In this document: positions 55,371-64,000 of the stretch, in pieces
Numbering within the stretch: the stretch's first letter is position 1
Layout: every line of letters begins with the position of its first letter
NCBI RefSeq assembly: GCF_001650715.1
Contig: NZ_LWQT01000109.1
Location: 1 to 64,000 of the forward strand
Length of the DNA: 64,000 nucleotides
From: Paramagnetospirillum marisnigri
GTDB lineage: Bacteria > Pseudomonadota > Alphaproteobacteria > Rhodospirillales > Magnetospirillaceae
Reading direction: 5' to 3'
Notes under the pieces: generated by a model
Databases searched by the model: none
Told to the model about the DNA's origin: nothing
The model's input: only the letters and a program-made list of their open reading frames with translations
Program-made: the position numbers and the translations under genes

Positions 55371-55745
55371 TTACTCCACCGCCTCGACCTTGACCAGTTG
55401 ACCGGCCTCGACCTCGGCCAAACCGCTGAGTTCGTCGGTAGTGCGGCCCCAGATATTCTCGGGCAACGCCAGGCGGATTTCATCACCCTGGGAACAGGGC
55501 GTCGGGCCATAGCCGATGACGATGGCCTCGCCCTCGTGCCGGAAGGCCAGCTCCCCCTTTTCCACAACGTCACGGGCATTGGCCTCGCGATCGGCACGGA
55601 CTGGGGCCTGGAAATAGACCTCGCCCTGCCAGGTGGTGGCGCGGGCCTCGAACGGCGCGGCCGCCAGGATGGCATCGGCGGTGGGCGTGTCGTAGAGATC
55701 AACCTGCAGCACCACGCGCCCGATTGTGATCTTCAGCTTCCGCAT
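55371..55745 (-). CDS. Cyclophilin-like fold protein
   Basis: The 124-residue cytoplasmic protein resembles the cyclophilin-like family (TM1367-type). It starts with a beta strand pair, then GEVYFQAPV, then PCSQGDEIRLALPENIWG, which is the family hallmark. Activity as a peptidyl-prolyl isomerase is not established for this family. It is followed by a small lipoprotein gene. Confidence 0.7.
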   Translation of the reverse strand: MRKLKITIGRVVLQVDLYDTPTADAILAAAPFEARATTWQGEVYFQAPVRADREANARDVVEKGELAFRHEGEAIVIGYGPTPCSQGDEIRLALPENIWGRTTDELSGLAEVEAGQLVKVEAVE

Positions 55746-55809
55746 TCCTCAGTTTCCCGTCTCGTTCATCGGCGGCCAGTGTGCCCTGTCGCCGCGCGCT
55801 TGACCAGAG

Positions 55810-57006
55810 TTACGCGACCTTGACCGATTGCAGTACCTCGCGGGTGTGCTTGGCGATCATCATCTCCTCGTCGGTGGGCACCACCCACACCGATACCGGG
55901 CTCTCCATGGTGCTGATCATCTGAGCGCCGCGCTGGTTGGCCTCGTCGTCCATCTCCACGCCAAGCCATTCCGCATGCTTGCAGACTCGCTCCCGCACCT
56001 GGGGGGAATGCTCGCCGATCCCGGCGGTGAACACCAGGGCGTCGATGCCCCCCATGGCCGCCGCCAGCGAGCCCAATTCGCGCGAAATGCGGTAGACGAA
56101 CAGTTCCACCGCCTCGGTGGCATGGGGCTCCGAGCTTTCCAGCAGCACCCGCATGTCGTTGGACACGCCCGACACGCCGATCAGGCCGGACTGCTTGTAC
56201 AGCATGTCCTCGATCTCCTTGGCGGTCATGCCCTTCTGCTGCAGCAGATAGAGAACCACGCCAGCGTCCAGGGTGCCGGTGCGGGTCCCCATGGGCAAGC
56301 CGTCCAGGGCGGTGAAGCCCATGGTGGACGCGATGGACTTGCCCTCGTGGATGGCGCACATGGAGGCGCCGGAGCCCAGATGGCAGACCACCACCCGGCC
56401 GCGCGCCACCGCCGGAGCGATCTGGCGGAGCTGGCGGGCGATGTATTCATAGGACAGGCCGTGGAAGCCGTAGCGCTTCACGCCTTCGCCGGTGATCTTG
56501 CGCGGCAGGGCGAAGCTTTGTGCCGTCCAGGGGTTGGAGCGGTGGAAGGCGGTGTCGAAGCAGGCCACCTGCAGCAGCTCGGGATGCACTTCCTTCAGCG
56601 CCTTGATGGGCGCCAGGTTGTGGGGCTGATGCAGCGGGGCCAGCGGCACCAGGGTTTCCAGCTCGGCCATGAGATCGTCATTGATCAGCAGCGGCTGTGA
56701 ATACAGCGAACCGCCATGCACCACCCGGTGCCCCGCCGCCTTCAGCTCGGCATCGCCCAGCTGCGCCTCGATCCACTGGATCATGTATTTGAACAGGGCG
56801 GAATGGCTGAGATTGGGCTGATCGGGCCAACGCTGCTCGTTGAGCACACCGCCATGGGGCGCCTTGGCGATGAAATGCGGCGCCACGTTGATGCCTTCCA
56901 CCTGTCCCTTGCACGACAGCAACGGCTTGTCGTCGCCGTCCGAGATGTAGAGCGAGAACTTGATGGAAGACGAACCGGCGTTGATGACCAGGATACCGTC
57001 ACGCAT
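55810..57006 (-). CDS. ackA: Acetate kinase
   Basis: The 398-residue enzyme interconverts acetyl phosphate and acetate. The N-terminal VINAGSSSIKFSL motif near residue 5, RYGFHGLSYEYI near residue 170 and FTAGIGEHSP near residue 320 are diagnostic. ATG 57006 is used; the upstream frame overlaps the neighbouring gene. It lies 16 bases after the MaoC-phosphotransacetylase gene, forming the acetyl-CoA to acetate path. Confidence 0.94.
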   Translation of the reverse strand: MRDGILVINAGSSSIKFSLYISDGDDKPLLSCKGQVEGINVAPHFIAKAPHGGVLNEQRWPDQPNLSHSALFKYMIQWIEAQLGDAELKAAGHRVVHGGSLYSQPLLINDDLMAELETLVPLAPLHQPHNLAPIKALKEVHPELLQVACFDTAFHRSNPWTAQSFALPRKITGEGVKRYGFHGLSYEYIARQLRQIAPAVARGRVVVCHLGSGASMCAIHEGKSIASTMGFTALDGLPMGTRTGTLDAGVVLYLLQQKGMTAKEIEDMLYKQSGLIGVSGVSNDMRVLLESSEPHATEAVELFVYRISRELGSLAAAMGGIDALVFTAGIGEHSPQVRERVCKHAEWLGVEMDDEANQRGAQMISTMESPVSVWVVPTDEEMMIAKHTREVLQSVKVA

Positions 57007-57022
57007 GATGATTGAGTCCTTC

Positions 57023-58417
57023 CTATGCCTTGAGGCGGCGGGCATGGGCGAACAGCACCGCAACGGCGCAGGACGCCAGACGGGCCTTGGCACTGTCGGC
57101 ACGGCTGGTCAGCACGATCGGCACCCGAGCCCCCAGCACGATGCCGGCGGCATCGGCCTCGGCCAGATAGGACAGCTGCTTGGCCAGCATGTTGCCCGCT
57201 TCCAGATCCGGCACCAGCAGGATGTCGGCGCGTCCCGCCACCGGCGAGTTGATCTTCTTGATCTTGGCCGCTTCCTCGCTGATGGCGTTGTCGAAGGCCA
57301 GCGGGCCGTCCAGCAGGGCGCCGGTGATCTGGCCGCGATCGGCCATCTTGCAGAGCGCCGCCGCCTCGATGGTGGAATTGATCTTCGGATACACGGTTTC
57401 CACCGCCGACAGGATCGCCACCTTGGGCAGCTCGACCCCCAGCACATGCGCCAGTTCGATGGCGTTTTGCAGGATGTCGGCCTTGTCCTCCAGGGTCGGG
57501 TAGATATTGATGGCGGCGTCGGTGATCAGCAGGGTGCGGGGATAGGTGGGCACATCCATGACGAAGACATGGCTGATGCGCCGTGCGGTGCGCAGGCCCT
57601 TATCGCGCGAGGCGACCTCATGCATCATTTCGTCGGTGTGCAGGCTGCCCTTCATCAGCGCCTCGGCCTCGCCCGAGCGGCACATGGCCACCGCCCTTTC
57701 GGCCGATTCGTGGGAATGCTGGGTATCGACGATGCGCAGCCCGGTCAGGTCGAAGCCGAACTCCGCCGCCACCGAGCGGATCTTGGCCTCCGGACCGATC
57801 AGGATGGGATCGATCAGCCCCAGCTTGGCCGCCTCCACCGGACCTTCCAGTGAGACCTGGTCACAGGGATGGCAGACCGCCACCGAAATGGGGGCCAGAT
57901 CGGTACACTTCGCGATGATGTCCTCGAACACATGGTGGCGGCGGCGCAGTGCCACCTCCTGCAGTTCCATCTTGGGCTGGCTGACCTTTTCGGTGGGGGC
58001 GATCACCAGGGCGCGGCCGGTATAGACGGTCTCGCCCTTCTGGTTGACCGCCTTGCAGTCGAAGGCGATGTCGGCCGGCGGAATTTTTTCCGCCACGGTG
58101 ATGGTCACCGTAACGGTATCGCCAACTTCCACCGGCGCGAGGAACGTCAGGTCCTGATTGCGGTAGACGGTGCCCGGCCCCGGCAGTTCGTTGCCCAGCA
58201 GCGCCGACAGCAGCGAGCCGCCCCACATGCTGTGCGCCACCACCTTGCGGTGATGGGCGAACTTCTCGGCGCTTTCGGCGCTGTAATGGGTCGGGTTCAG
58301 GTCGCCGGTGGCGACACCGAACAGCTCGACGTCCTTCATGCTGCAGGTGCGCTCCAGCGTGGCCGAATCACCGATCTTGATCTCGGCGAAAACCCGGTTG
58401 TTCATCATCTCGACCAT
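57023..58417 (-). CDS. MaoC-type hydratase / phosphate acetyltransferase fusion
   Basis: The 464-residue protein has an N-terminal MaoC hot-dog domain (about 10-140; GDLNPTHY and AHSMWGGSLLSA) and a C-terminal phosphate acetyl/butyryltransferase domain (about 160-460; MKGSLHTDEMM and DGPLAFDNA). The transferase makes acyl phosphate for acetate kinase, while the hydratase domain may act on enoyl- or hydroxyacyl-CoA. ATG 58417 has GGAG seven bases upstream. The pair fits carbon overflow or polyhydroxyalkanoate metabolism. Confidence 0.88.
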   Translation of the reverse strand: MVEMMNNRVFAEIKIGDSATLERTCSMKDVELFGVATGDLNPTHYSAESAEKFAHHRKVVAHSMWGGSLLSALLGNELPGPGTVYRNQDLTFLAPVEVGDTVTVTITVAEKIPPADIAFDCKAVNQKGETVYTGRALVIAPTEKVSQPKMELQEVALRRRHHVFEDIIAKCTDLAPISVAVCHPCDQVSLEGPVEAAKLGLIDPILIGPEAKIRSVAAEFGFDLTGLRIVDTQHSHESAERAVAMCRSGEAEALMKGSLHTDEMMHEVASRDKGLRTARRISHVFVMDVPTYPRTLLITDAAINIYPTLEDKADILQNAIELAHVLGVELPKVAILSAVETVYPKINSTIEAAALCKMADRGQITGALLDGPLAFDNAISEEAAKIKKINSPVAGRADILLVPDLEAGNMLAKQLSYLAEADAAGIVLGARVPIVLTSRADSAKARLASCAVAVLFAHARRLKA

Positions 58418-58453
58418 GGGAAAGCTCCATCGACAGCTTGTGGCTGATACATA

Positions 58454-58464
58454 TTGCGTCGCAA
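58454..58464. promoter_or_regulatory. TTGCGTCGCAA dyad, candidate operator
   Basis: This 11-base palindrome with a central unpaired base is 36 bases upstream of the phosphotransacetylase start. A related sequence lies at 58552. The two share the core TTGCGACGCA when read on opposite strands, suggesting one regulator controls both divergent transcripts. Confidence 0.4.
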
Positions 58465-58551
58465 AATATACCGGTCCTCCCGTGAACGTACAATGACCGG
58501 TTCGTGACGAAGGTCACGGCACAAACATGGCGGTCATGCCTCGGGAAGATG

Positions 58552-58561
58552 TTGCGACGCA
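58552..58561. promoter_or_regulatory. Second TTGCGACGCA copy
   Basis: TTGCGACGCA repeats the core of the dyad at 58454-58464 in the divergent intergenic region, 60 bases upstream of the acyl-CoA synthetase start. The 98-base spacing could allow looping, but this is only inferred. Confidence 0.35.
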
Positions 58562-58621
58562 CAACCACCCGGCCTATGCTTTAGGTTAGAGCCGTTCAAC
58601 GGACACTGCGCCGGAATCACC

Positions 58622-61336
58622 ATGAGCACCCGCAATCTGAAGGCCCTGTTCCGTCCCCAGTCCATCGCCGTGGTCGGAGCCTCGACCTCGCCCAAGACGA
58701 TCGGCGCCCTGGTCATGCGCAACCTGCTCAAGGGCGATTTCGCCGGACCGGTGATGCCGGTGACGCCGGACCATCCCTCGGTGGCGGGGGTACTGGCCTA
58801 TCCCGACGTGGCCTGCCTGCCCCAGGCCCCGGACCTGGCCCTGATCTGCGTCCAGAAGCCCGAGACCATTCCCGGCATCCTCGGCACCCTGGCGGCCCGC
58901 GGTACCAAAGCCGCCTGCATCATGACTCCGGGGCTGCATCTGGTCTCAAACGAGGATGGCAGCACCAAGCTGGAGGAAGCCCTGTCGGTGGCGCGGGCCA
59001 ACGACATGCGCATCCTTGGCCCCAACAGCATGGGCATCCTGGTTCCCGGCATCGGCCTGAATGCCAGCTACTCCCATGAAAGCGCCATGCCGGGCAAATT
59101 GGCCTTCGTCTCCCAGTCGGGCGCCCTGTGCACCGCCGTTCTGGACTGGGCCCGCGACAAGGAGATCGGCTTCTCCCACTTCATCCATCTGGGCGATACC
59201 GAGGGCGTCGATTTCGGCGACGTGCTGGATTATCTGGGCAGCGACCCCATGACCCGGGCCATCCTGCTTTACGTGGAAACCATCCACGAGCGGCGTAATT
59301 TCATGTCCGCCGCCCGCGCCGCCGCCCGCAACAAACCGGTTCTCGCCATCAAGGCCGGGCGTTCCCGCGAGGGCGCCCGCGCCGCCGCTTCCCATACCGG
59401 CGCCCTGGCGGGCTCGGATGCGGTATTTGATGCCGCCATGCGCCGCGCCGGCATGCTGCGCGTCCACGATATCGAGGAAATCTTCGGCGCGGTCGAGACC
59501 CTGGCCCGCGCCCGGCCCATGAAGGGCAAGCGGCTGGCGGTGATCACCAATGGCGGCGGCATCGGCGTCATCGCCGCCGACGACCTGTCCGAACTGGGGG
59601 GCGAACTGGCCGCCCTGCCCGACGAAGTGATCGACAAGCTCAACGCCGTGCTGCCCAACACCTGGTCGCACATCAATCCCGTGGATATCGGCGGCGACGC
59701 CGATGGCGAACGCTATGTCAAGGCCCTGACCATTCTTTCGGAATGCAAGGCGGTGGACGCGGTGCTGGTCATGCACGCCCCCACGGCCCTGTCCGATCCC
59801 GGCGACGTGGCGGTTGCGGTGATCAAGAGCTGCAAGGACCGGCCCAGGGCCAATGTCATGACCTGTTGGGTCGGCGCCGAGGCGGTTCGCCATGCCCGCC
59901 ATCTGTTCAGCGGCGCGGGCATTCCCACCTATGAGACGCCTCGCGCCGCCATCCAGGCCTTCACCCATCTGATCCAGTACCGCAAGAACCAGGAACTGCT
60001 GATGGAGGTGCCGGCCTCGGCCCCCACCGACTTCGTGCCCGACACCAGGCGCGCCCGCTTCCTGATCGAGGCCGCCATCGCCAAGGGTGGCGGCACCCTG
60101 AACGAGCCCGAGGCCAAGTCGGTGCTGGAAGCCTATGGCATTCCCTCGGTGGAGACCCATGTGGCCCCCACCCCGGCCCTGGCCGGACGCATCGCCAAGA
60201 CCATGAACGGGCCGGTGGCGCTGAAGATTTTGTCGCCCGACATCCTGCATAAATCCGACGTGGGCGGCGTCATGTTGAATCTGCAGGGTGATTTCGAGGT
60301 CGAGAAGGCCGCCTACCAGATGTTGGACCGGGTGAAGGAGGTCTATCCTACCGCCCAGATCCAGGGCTTTACCGTCCAGACCATGGCCCGGCGTCCCGGC
60401 GCGGTGGAACTGATCGCCGGTGTCGCCACCGATCCGGTGTTCGGCCCGGTCATCATGTTCGGCCAGGGCGGCATCGCGGTGGAAATCATCGCCGATCGCG
60501 CCATGGCCCTGCCGCCGCTGAACATGAACCTGGCGGCCGAGGTCATTTCGCGCACCCGGGTTTCGCGGCTGCTGGAAGGCTATCGTGGCCGTGCCCCGGT
60601 CAACCGCCAGGCCATCGAACTGGCCCTGGTGCAGTTGTCGCAGCTGGTGATCGATTTCCCCGAAATTGTCGAACTGGACATCAATCCCCTGTTCGCCGAT
60701 TCCCAGGGCGTGCTGGCCCTGGATGCCCGCATCACCGTGGCCAAGGCCAAGCCTGGCACCGAACGTCTTGCCATCCGGCCCTATCCCAAGGAGCTGGAGG
60801 AAATCTTCACCATGAAGGACGGCCGTGAGGTCTTGATCCGTCCGATCCGCCCCGAGGATGAGCCCAACCACCACATCTTCCTGTCCAAGCTGACTCCCGA
60901 GGACATCCGTTTCCGCTTCTTCGGCCTGGTCCACGAGATGCCCCATACCGAGATGGCGCGCCTGACCCAGATCGACTACGACCGTGAAATGGCTTTCATC
61001 GGCGAGGCCAGGACCGAGAATGGCGGCAAGGAAACCCTGGGCGTGGTCCGCACCGTCACCGATCCCGACAATGAAAAGGCGGAATTCGCTGTGGTGGTCC
61101 GTTCCGATTTGAAGGGCGGCGGACTGGCCAAACGGCTGATGGTCAAGATCATCGACTACAGCCGCAGCCGCGGCACCCACGCCATCGCCGGGCAAGTCCT
61201 GCGCGACAACCAGCGCATGCTGGCCTTTGTCCAGCATCTCGGCTTCGTTCCCATGCGCACCATCGATGGCGATATCGTCGAGGTGGAACTGGATCTGCAC
61301 CAGCCGCCGCCCACCGGCCCCGACCCCACCGCGTGA
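58622..61336 (+). CDS. ADP-forming acyl-CoA synthetase fused to GNAT acetyltransferase
   Basis: The 904-residue protein has the acetate-CoA ligase (NDP-forming) architecture: a CoA-binding Rossmann domain (about 8-140; IAVVGAS), a succinyl-CoA-ligase-like domain with catalytic-type SHTGALAGSD near 260, an ATP-grasp domain (about 480-690; DILHKSDVGGV) and a C-terminal GNAT domain (about 735-890; VVRSDLKGGGLAKRLM). Proteins of this type can be ligases or Pat-like protein lysine acetyltransferases that silence acetyl-CoA synthetase. The gene is divergent from ackA/phosphotransacetylase, so acetate or acetyl-CoA control is likely. Confidence 0.88.
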   Translation: MSTRNLKALFRPQSIAVVGASTSPKTIGALVMRNLLKGDFAGPVMPVTPDHPSVAGVLAYPDVACLPQAPDLALICVQKPETIPGILGTLAARGTKAACIMTPGLHLVSNEDGSTKLEEALSVARANDMRILGPNSMGILVPGIGLNASYSHESAMPGKLAFVSQSGALCTAVLDWARDKEIGFSHFIHLGDTEGVDFGDVLDYLGSDPMTRAILLYVETIHERRNFMSAARAAARNKPVLAIKAGRSREGARAAASHTGALAGSDAVFDAAMRRAGMLRVHDIEEIFGAVETLARARPMKGKRLAVITNGGGIGVIAADDLSELGGELAALPDEVIDKLNAVLPNTWSHINPVDIGGDADGERYVKALTILSECKAVDAVLVMHAPTALSDPGDVAVAVIKSCKDRPRANVMTCWVGAEAVRHARHLFSGAGIPTYETPRAAIQAFTHLIQYRKNQELLMEVPASAPTDFVPDTRRARFLIEAAIAKGGGTLNEPEAKSVLEAYGIPSVETHVAPTPALAGRIAKTMNGPVALKILSPDILHKSDVGGVMLNLQGDFEVEKAAYQMLDRVKEVYPTAQIQGFTVQTMARRPGAVELIAGVATDPVFGPVIMFGQGGIAVEIIADRAMALPPLNMNLAAEVISRTRVSRLLEGYRGRAPVNRQAIELALVQLSQLVIDFPEIVELDINPLFADSQGVLALDARITVAKAKPGTERLAIRPYPKELEEIFTMKDGREVLIRPIRPEDEPNHHIFLSKLTPEDIRFRFFGLVHEMPHTEMARLTQIDYDREMAFIGEARTENGGKETLGVVRTVTDPDNEKAEFAVVVRSDLKGGGLAKRLMVKIIDYSRSRGTHAIAGQVLRDNQRMLAFVQHLGFVPMRTIDGDIVEVELDLHQPPPTGPDPTA

Positions 61337-61591
61337 GGCCCGCCAGGTATAGCGACCTCCCCACCGTTCCGTTGGTGTTGCTCCTTGTGACGGCTTCCCC
61401 CAGAATGAGGCCGAGGAACGATTCTTTCAGAAGTTAAATCTTCTTAAAGGTGAACTGCCCCAAATAATGATGGGTGGCTTGCTGATTCACACAGCGATTG
61501 GCTCGTGAAGGGTGAAACATCCATCCGGATAAGAGCATCCGGTGCCCAGAAGGGCGTGTCGCGACCGTGAAGAACTGGGGACCGAGCTGAA
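61337..61591 (+). promoter_or_regulatory. Intergenic region before the stator genes
   Basis: These 255 bases are AT-richer than the flanking genes and hold no convincing ORF. I see TTAAATCTTCTTAAAG near 61433 as possible promoter material but cannot name a sigma factor. No flagellar-type operator was recognised. Confidence 0.25.
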
Positions 61592-62389
61592 ATGTCGCTG
61601 CCAACGATCATCGGGTTCTCGCTGAGCCTCTTCCTGCTTCTTGGCTCGATCCTCGAACTCACCACCAATTTCAAGATATTCCTCCATCTCAGCGGCATTC
61701 TGATGGTGGTGGGCGGAACCCTGGCCGCGACCCTGGTGGCCTATGAGGCCCGCTACGTCAAGGCGGCGCTGGGCAAGGTGAGGGGCATCTTCTCGTCACC
61801 CAAGATGACCCGCGACATGCTGACCAATGAGGTCGCCCGCATCGTCCGCTGGGCCTATCTGATGCAGAAAAGCGGCATCTCCGCCCTGGAAACCGACGCC
61901 AAGAGCGTCAAGAATCAGGATTCCTTCCTGGGCTTCGGCATCAATCTGGTGATTTCCGGCTATACTGGCCCCGAAGTGCGCCACATGCTGGAAAACCAGA
62001 TCGAAACCACCTTCCAGCGCAATACGGTGCCGGTGGAAATCCTCAAATACATGGCCAGCAACGCCCCGGCCTTCGGCATGATCGCCACCCTGATCGGCCT
62101 GGTGGTGATGCTGGATTCCATGGGCAGCGATCCCTCCAAGCTGGGCGCCGGCATGGCCGTCGGCCTGCTGGGCACGCTTTACGGCGTGCTGTTCGCCCGC
62201 CTGGCCATCATGCCGAGCGCCGAAAAGACCCATCAGCGCGAATCCATCGTCCGCTTCCGCAATCTCCTGGTGGCAGAGGGCCTGTCCCTGCTGGCCGACC
62301 GGCGCAATCCGCGTTTCATCCAGGACGCCATGAACAGCTATCTCGACCCCTCCATCCACTTCGACATCGACAAGGCGCCGAAGAAGTAG
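61592..62389 (+). CDS. motA: MotA/PomA-type flagellar stator channel subunit
   Basis: The 265-residue protein has four TM segments (about 2-24, 28-50, 160-180 and 190-212) and the conserved third-helix region with ASNAPAFGMIATLIGLV and the PKLGAGMAVGLLGTLYG segment. MotA proteins form the ion channel that drives flagellar rotation with MotB. The size fits the shorter PomA-like group. The following gene, 13 bases on, is a MotB homologue. Confidence 0.88.
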   Translation: MSLPTIIGFSLSLFLLLGSILELTTNFKIFLHLSGILMVVGGTLAATLVAYEARYVKAALGKVRGIFSSPKMTRDMLTNEVARIVRWAYLMQKSGISALETDAKSVKNQDSFLGFGINLVISGYTGPEVRHMLENQIETTFQRNTVPVEILKYMASNAPAFGMIATLIGLVVMLDSMGSDPSKLGAGMAVGLLGTLYGVLFARLAIMPSAEKTHQRESIVRFRNLLVAEGLSLLADRRNPRFIQDAMNSYLDPSIHFDIDKAPKK

Positions 62390-62402
62390 GGAGACGACGG
62401 CC

Positions 62403-63062
62403 ATGAGCGGCAAGTTCCACAAGGAAAACAAGGAAGCGGCCGAGGACTGGCTGCTCTCCTACGCCGATATGATCACCCTGCTGATGGCTTTCTTCATCGT
62501 GCTGGTGTCCATGTCCAAGATCGATCCCGCCAAATACGAGGAAGTCCAGGCCGGCATGGCCAAGGATGTGGGCAACCGCGAAGTCACCAAGCCGCTGCAG
62601 GACCTCAAGACCGAACTGCTGGGCGAGATCGCCGGGGCGGGCGTCGAGGAAAGCGTCGATGTGGGCAAGGACGACAAGGGAATCGTCCTCAATCTGGCCA
62701 GCGGCACGGTGTTCAAGCCCGGCTCGGCCGAGGTTCGCCCCGAGATCCTGCCACTGATGAGGGAAGTGGTCGGCACCCTCAACCAGCAGCGCTTCCTGGG
62801 CTATCAGGTGGAAATCCAGGGCCATACCGACGATACGCCGGTCAAGACCCAGATGTTTCCCTCCAACTGGGACCTGTCGGCGGCGCGCGCCCTGGCGACC
62901 CTGCGCCTGCTCGCCGAACTGGGGGTCGCCCAGTCGCGCATGAAGATTTCCGCCCTGGCCGACACCGCGCCAAGGGTTCCCAACCGCAGCGAAAGCGGCA
63001 AGCCCTATCCCGAGAACCAGGCCATCAACCGCCGGGTGGAACTGCACATCTATCCGAGATAG
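62403..63062 (+). CDS. motB: MotB-type stator subunit with OmpA peptidoglycan-binding domain
   Basis: The 219-residue protein has a short cytoplasmic end, one TM (about 17-38) with the proton-carrying Asp22 in SYADMITLL, and a C-terminal OmpA-like domain (about 95-215) with GHTDDTPV and NWDLSAARA that binds peptidoglycan. It anchors the stator. It forms an operon with motA. Confidence 0.9.
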   Translation: MSGKFHKENKEAAEDWLLSYADMITLLMAFFIVLVSMSKIDPAKYEEVQAGMAKDVGNREVTKPLQDLKTELLGEIAGAGVEESVDVGKDDKGIVLNLASGTVFKPGSAEVRPEILPLMREVVGTLNQQRFLGYQVEIQGHTDDTPVKTQMFPSNWDLSAARALATLRLLAELGVAQSRMKISALADTAPRVPNRSESGKPYPENQAINRRVELHIYPR

Positions 63063-63068
63063 CGCCCC

Positions 63069-63911
63069 TCAGGCCAGGCGGACTTCCATGCCGTCACGGG
63101 CGCAGAAGGCGCCGTCCCAACTCGCCTTGGCCTCGGCCTCGATGACCGCCATGACATCGTCGGTATGCTCGGGGTCATGATGGAAGATGGCGAGGCGCTT
63201 GACGCCGCAGGCCTTGGCCAGACGCACCGCCTCCTGCCAGGTGGAATGGCCCCAGCCGACCTTGGCGGGGAATTCGGCATCGGTATAGGTGCTGTCATAG
63301 ATCATCAGATCGACGCCCTGGATCAGCGACATGACATTGGCGTCGGGCTCGCCCGGCACATGCTCGGTATCGGTGATATAGGCGGCGGCAAGACCGCCAT
63401 GCTCGACGCGATAGCCGCAGGCGCCGTTGGGATGGCGCAGGCGGGCGGTGCGCACCACCACGCCGGGATAAGGCTCATGCACCGTGCCGATGGCGAAATC
63501 CTCGTCCGAGGCGATGCCCCGCATGGCCGCCAGCGGAACCGGGAAATTGGGCGTCTCCATCTGGGCGGACAGGATATGGCGGATGCCCTTGGGGCTGCCT
63601 TCCAACTGGGCGGCATGGATGTGAAGCTTGAAATTGGGATTATAGGCCGGTCCAAAGAACGGAAATCCCAGGATGTGATCCCAATGGGCATGGGTGAAGA
63701 ACAGATGGGCCTGCGTGGCACCAAGCTTGCCGAGATGGCTGCCCAGCGAACGGATGCCGGTCCCGGCGTCAAAGGCCAGAACCCCCTGCTCGGTAGTGAT
63801 GGAGATGCTGCTGGTATTGCCGCCATAGACCACATGGTCGGGCGAAGGACAGGCGATGCTTCCGCGCACCCCCCAAAACTTCACCGTGAATTCCATGGCC
63901 TTGCTCTCCAT
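63069..63911 (-). CDS. Metallo-beta-lactamase-fold hydrolase
   Basis: The 280-residue cytoplasmic protein has the typical opening FWGVRGSIACP, the metal motif HAHWDH near residue 75, a later YITDTEH and the GHSTWQEAV and FHHDPEH segments of the RNase Z-like/PqqB-like subgroup. The substrate is unknown; a phosphodiesterase is possible. Two starts are plausible (63911 with GGGGAG, 63896 with GGAG). It converges on motB with six bases between the stops. Confidence 0.8.
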   Translation of the reverse strand: MESKAMEFTVKFWGVRGSIACPSPDHVVYGGNTSSISITTEQGVLAFDAGTGIRSLGSHLGKLGATQAHLFFTHAHWDHILGFPFFGPAYNPNFKLHIHAAQLEGSPKGIRHILSAQMETPNFPVPLAAMRGIASDEDFAIGTVHEPYPGVVVRTARLRHPNGACGYRVEHGGLAAAYITDTEHVPGEPDANVMSLIQGVDLMIYDSTYTDAEFPAKVGWGHSTWQEAVRLAKACGVKRLAIFHHDPEHTDDVMAVIEAEAKASWDGAFCARDGMEVRLA

Positions 63912-63984
63912 CCCCGCTCCCCAGATTACAGGTTAGTCTTAAACCCTCCACAACCAATATGTATTTGGTCACACAGAACCAAAA

Positions 63985-64000
63985 AAATTAGCGCTAATTT
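63985..64000. repeat. 16-bp perfect palindrome at the window end
   Basis: AAATTAGCGCTAATTT is a perfect palindrome ending at the last base of the window and could extend beyond it. It lies in an AT-rich stretch upstream of the MBL hydrolase gene and might be an operator or half of a longer repeat. Nothing more can be said here. Confidence 0.4.

Noticed and set aside
58946..61300. 784-codon frame opposite the acyl-CoA synthetase gene
   Set aside because: Shadow of a clear multidomain enzyme.

Overview
The window is GC-rich DNA from an alphaproteobacterium. Gene content and protein character point to a Magnetospirillum-like member of the Rhodospirillales: a dense two-component and chemotaxis repertoire, Tat-exported redox enzymes, heme-copper oxidase clusters with heme A synthase, and sulfide oxidation beside assimilatory sulfate reduction. 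That assignment is inference. No rRNA gene, intact tRNA, CRISPR array, insertion sequence or magnetosome gene was found.

Layout. Positions 1-2960 look like the right end of an integrated element: unrecognised small genes, a RepA-like AAA ATPase and a 24-bp perfect hairpin. It ends at a 20-base remnant resembling the 3' end of tRNA-Asn, followed by a strong terminator. Ordinary chromosome follows: a Tat-exported sulfide:quinone reductase-type flavoprotein with a small membrane partner (3195-4901); a PhnD-like binding protein with a double histidine kinase (5028-8872); and a kinase, receiver and Cache-protein operon read leftward (8885-12295). Next come an alpha/beta hydrolase, a 99-residue chemotaxis signalling-tip protein and a Sel1-repeat/trypsin-like protease (12442-15349).

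The most interesting locus is the leftward cluster 15353-24859. It encodes an exported FecR-domain protein, a CHASE2 adenylate cyclase, a giant TPR-CHAT caspase-like protease, a metallo-beta-lactamase-fold protein carrying cyclic-nucleotide-binding domains, and a lipoprotein. I read it as a candidate envelope-sensing, cAMP-linked protease system. A D-Ala-D-Ala carboxypeptidase, an SbmA/YddA-like ABC protein with degenerate ATPase motifs and a GH1 glucosidase follow.

From 29698 to 38897 lie two CuA-containing heme-copper oxidoreductase clusters. Neither catalytic subunit has the helix-VI tyrosine typical of oxygen reductases. Between them are a cytochrome b / double ferredoxin / MvhD-like fusion and SCO, and to the right are heme A synthase and a TlpA-like thioredoxin. 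The leftward operon 39016-44550 is assimilatory sulfate reduction (cysNC, cysD, APS-type cysH, cysI), with a divergent rhodanese.

Positions 45281-47533 hold a ycbB/ycbK-like pair of envelope proteins. Then come a GAF-PAS hybrid kinase and NarL-type regulator, a degenerate GGDEF protein, purE-purK, a DedA protein, a stand-alone cNMP-binding protein, acetate kinase with a MaoC-phosphotransacetylase fusion, a divergent acyl-CoA synthetase-GNAT fusion, a motA-motB stator pair and an MBL hydrolase.
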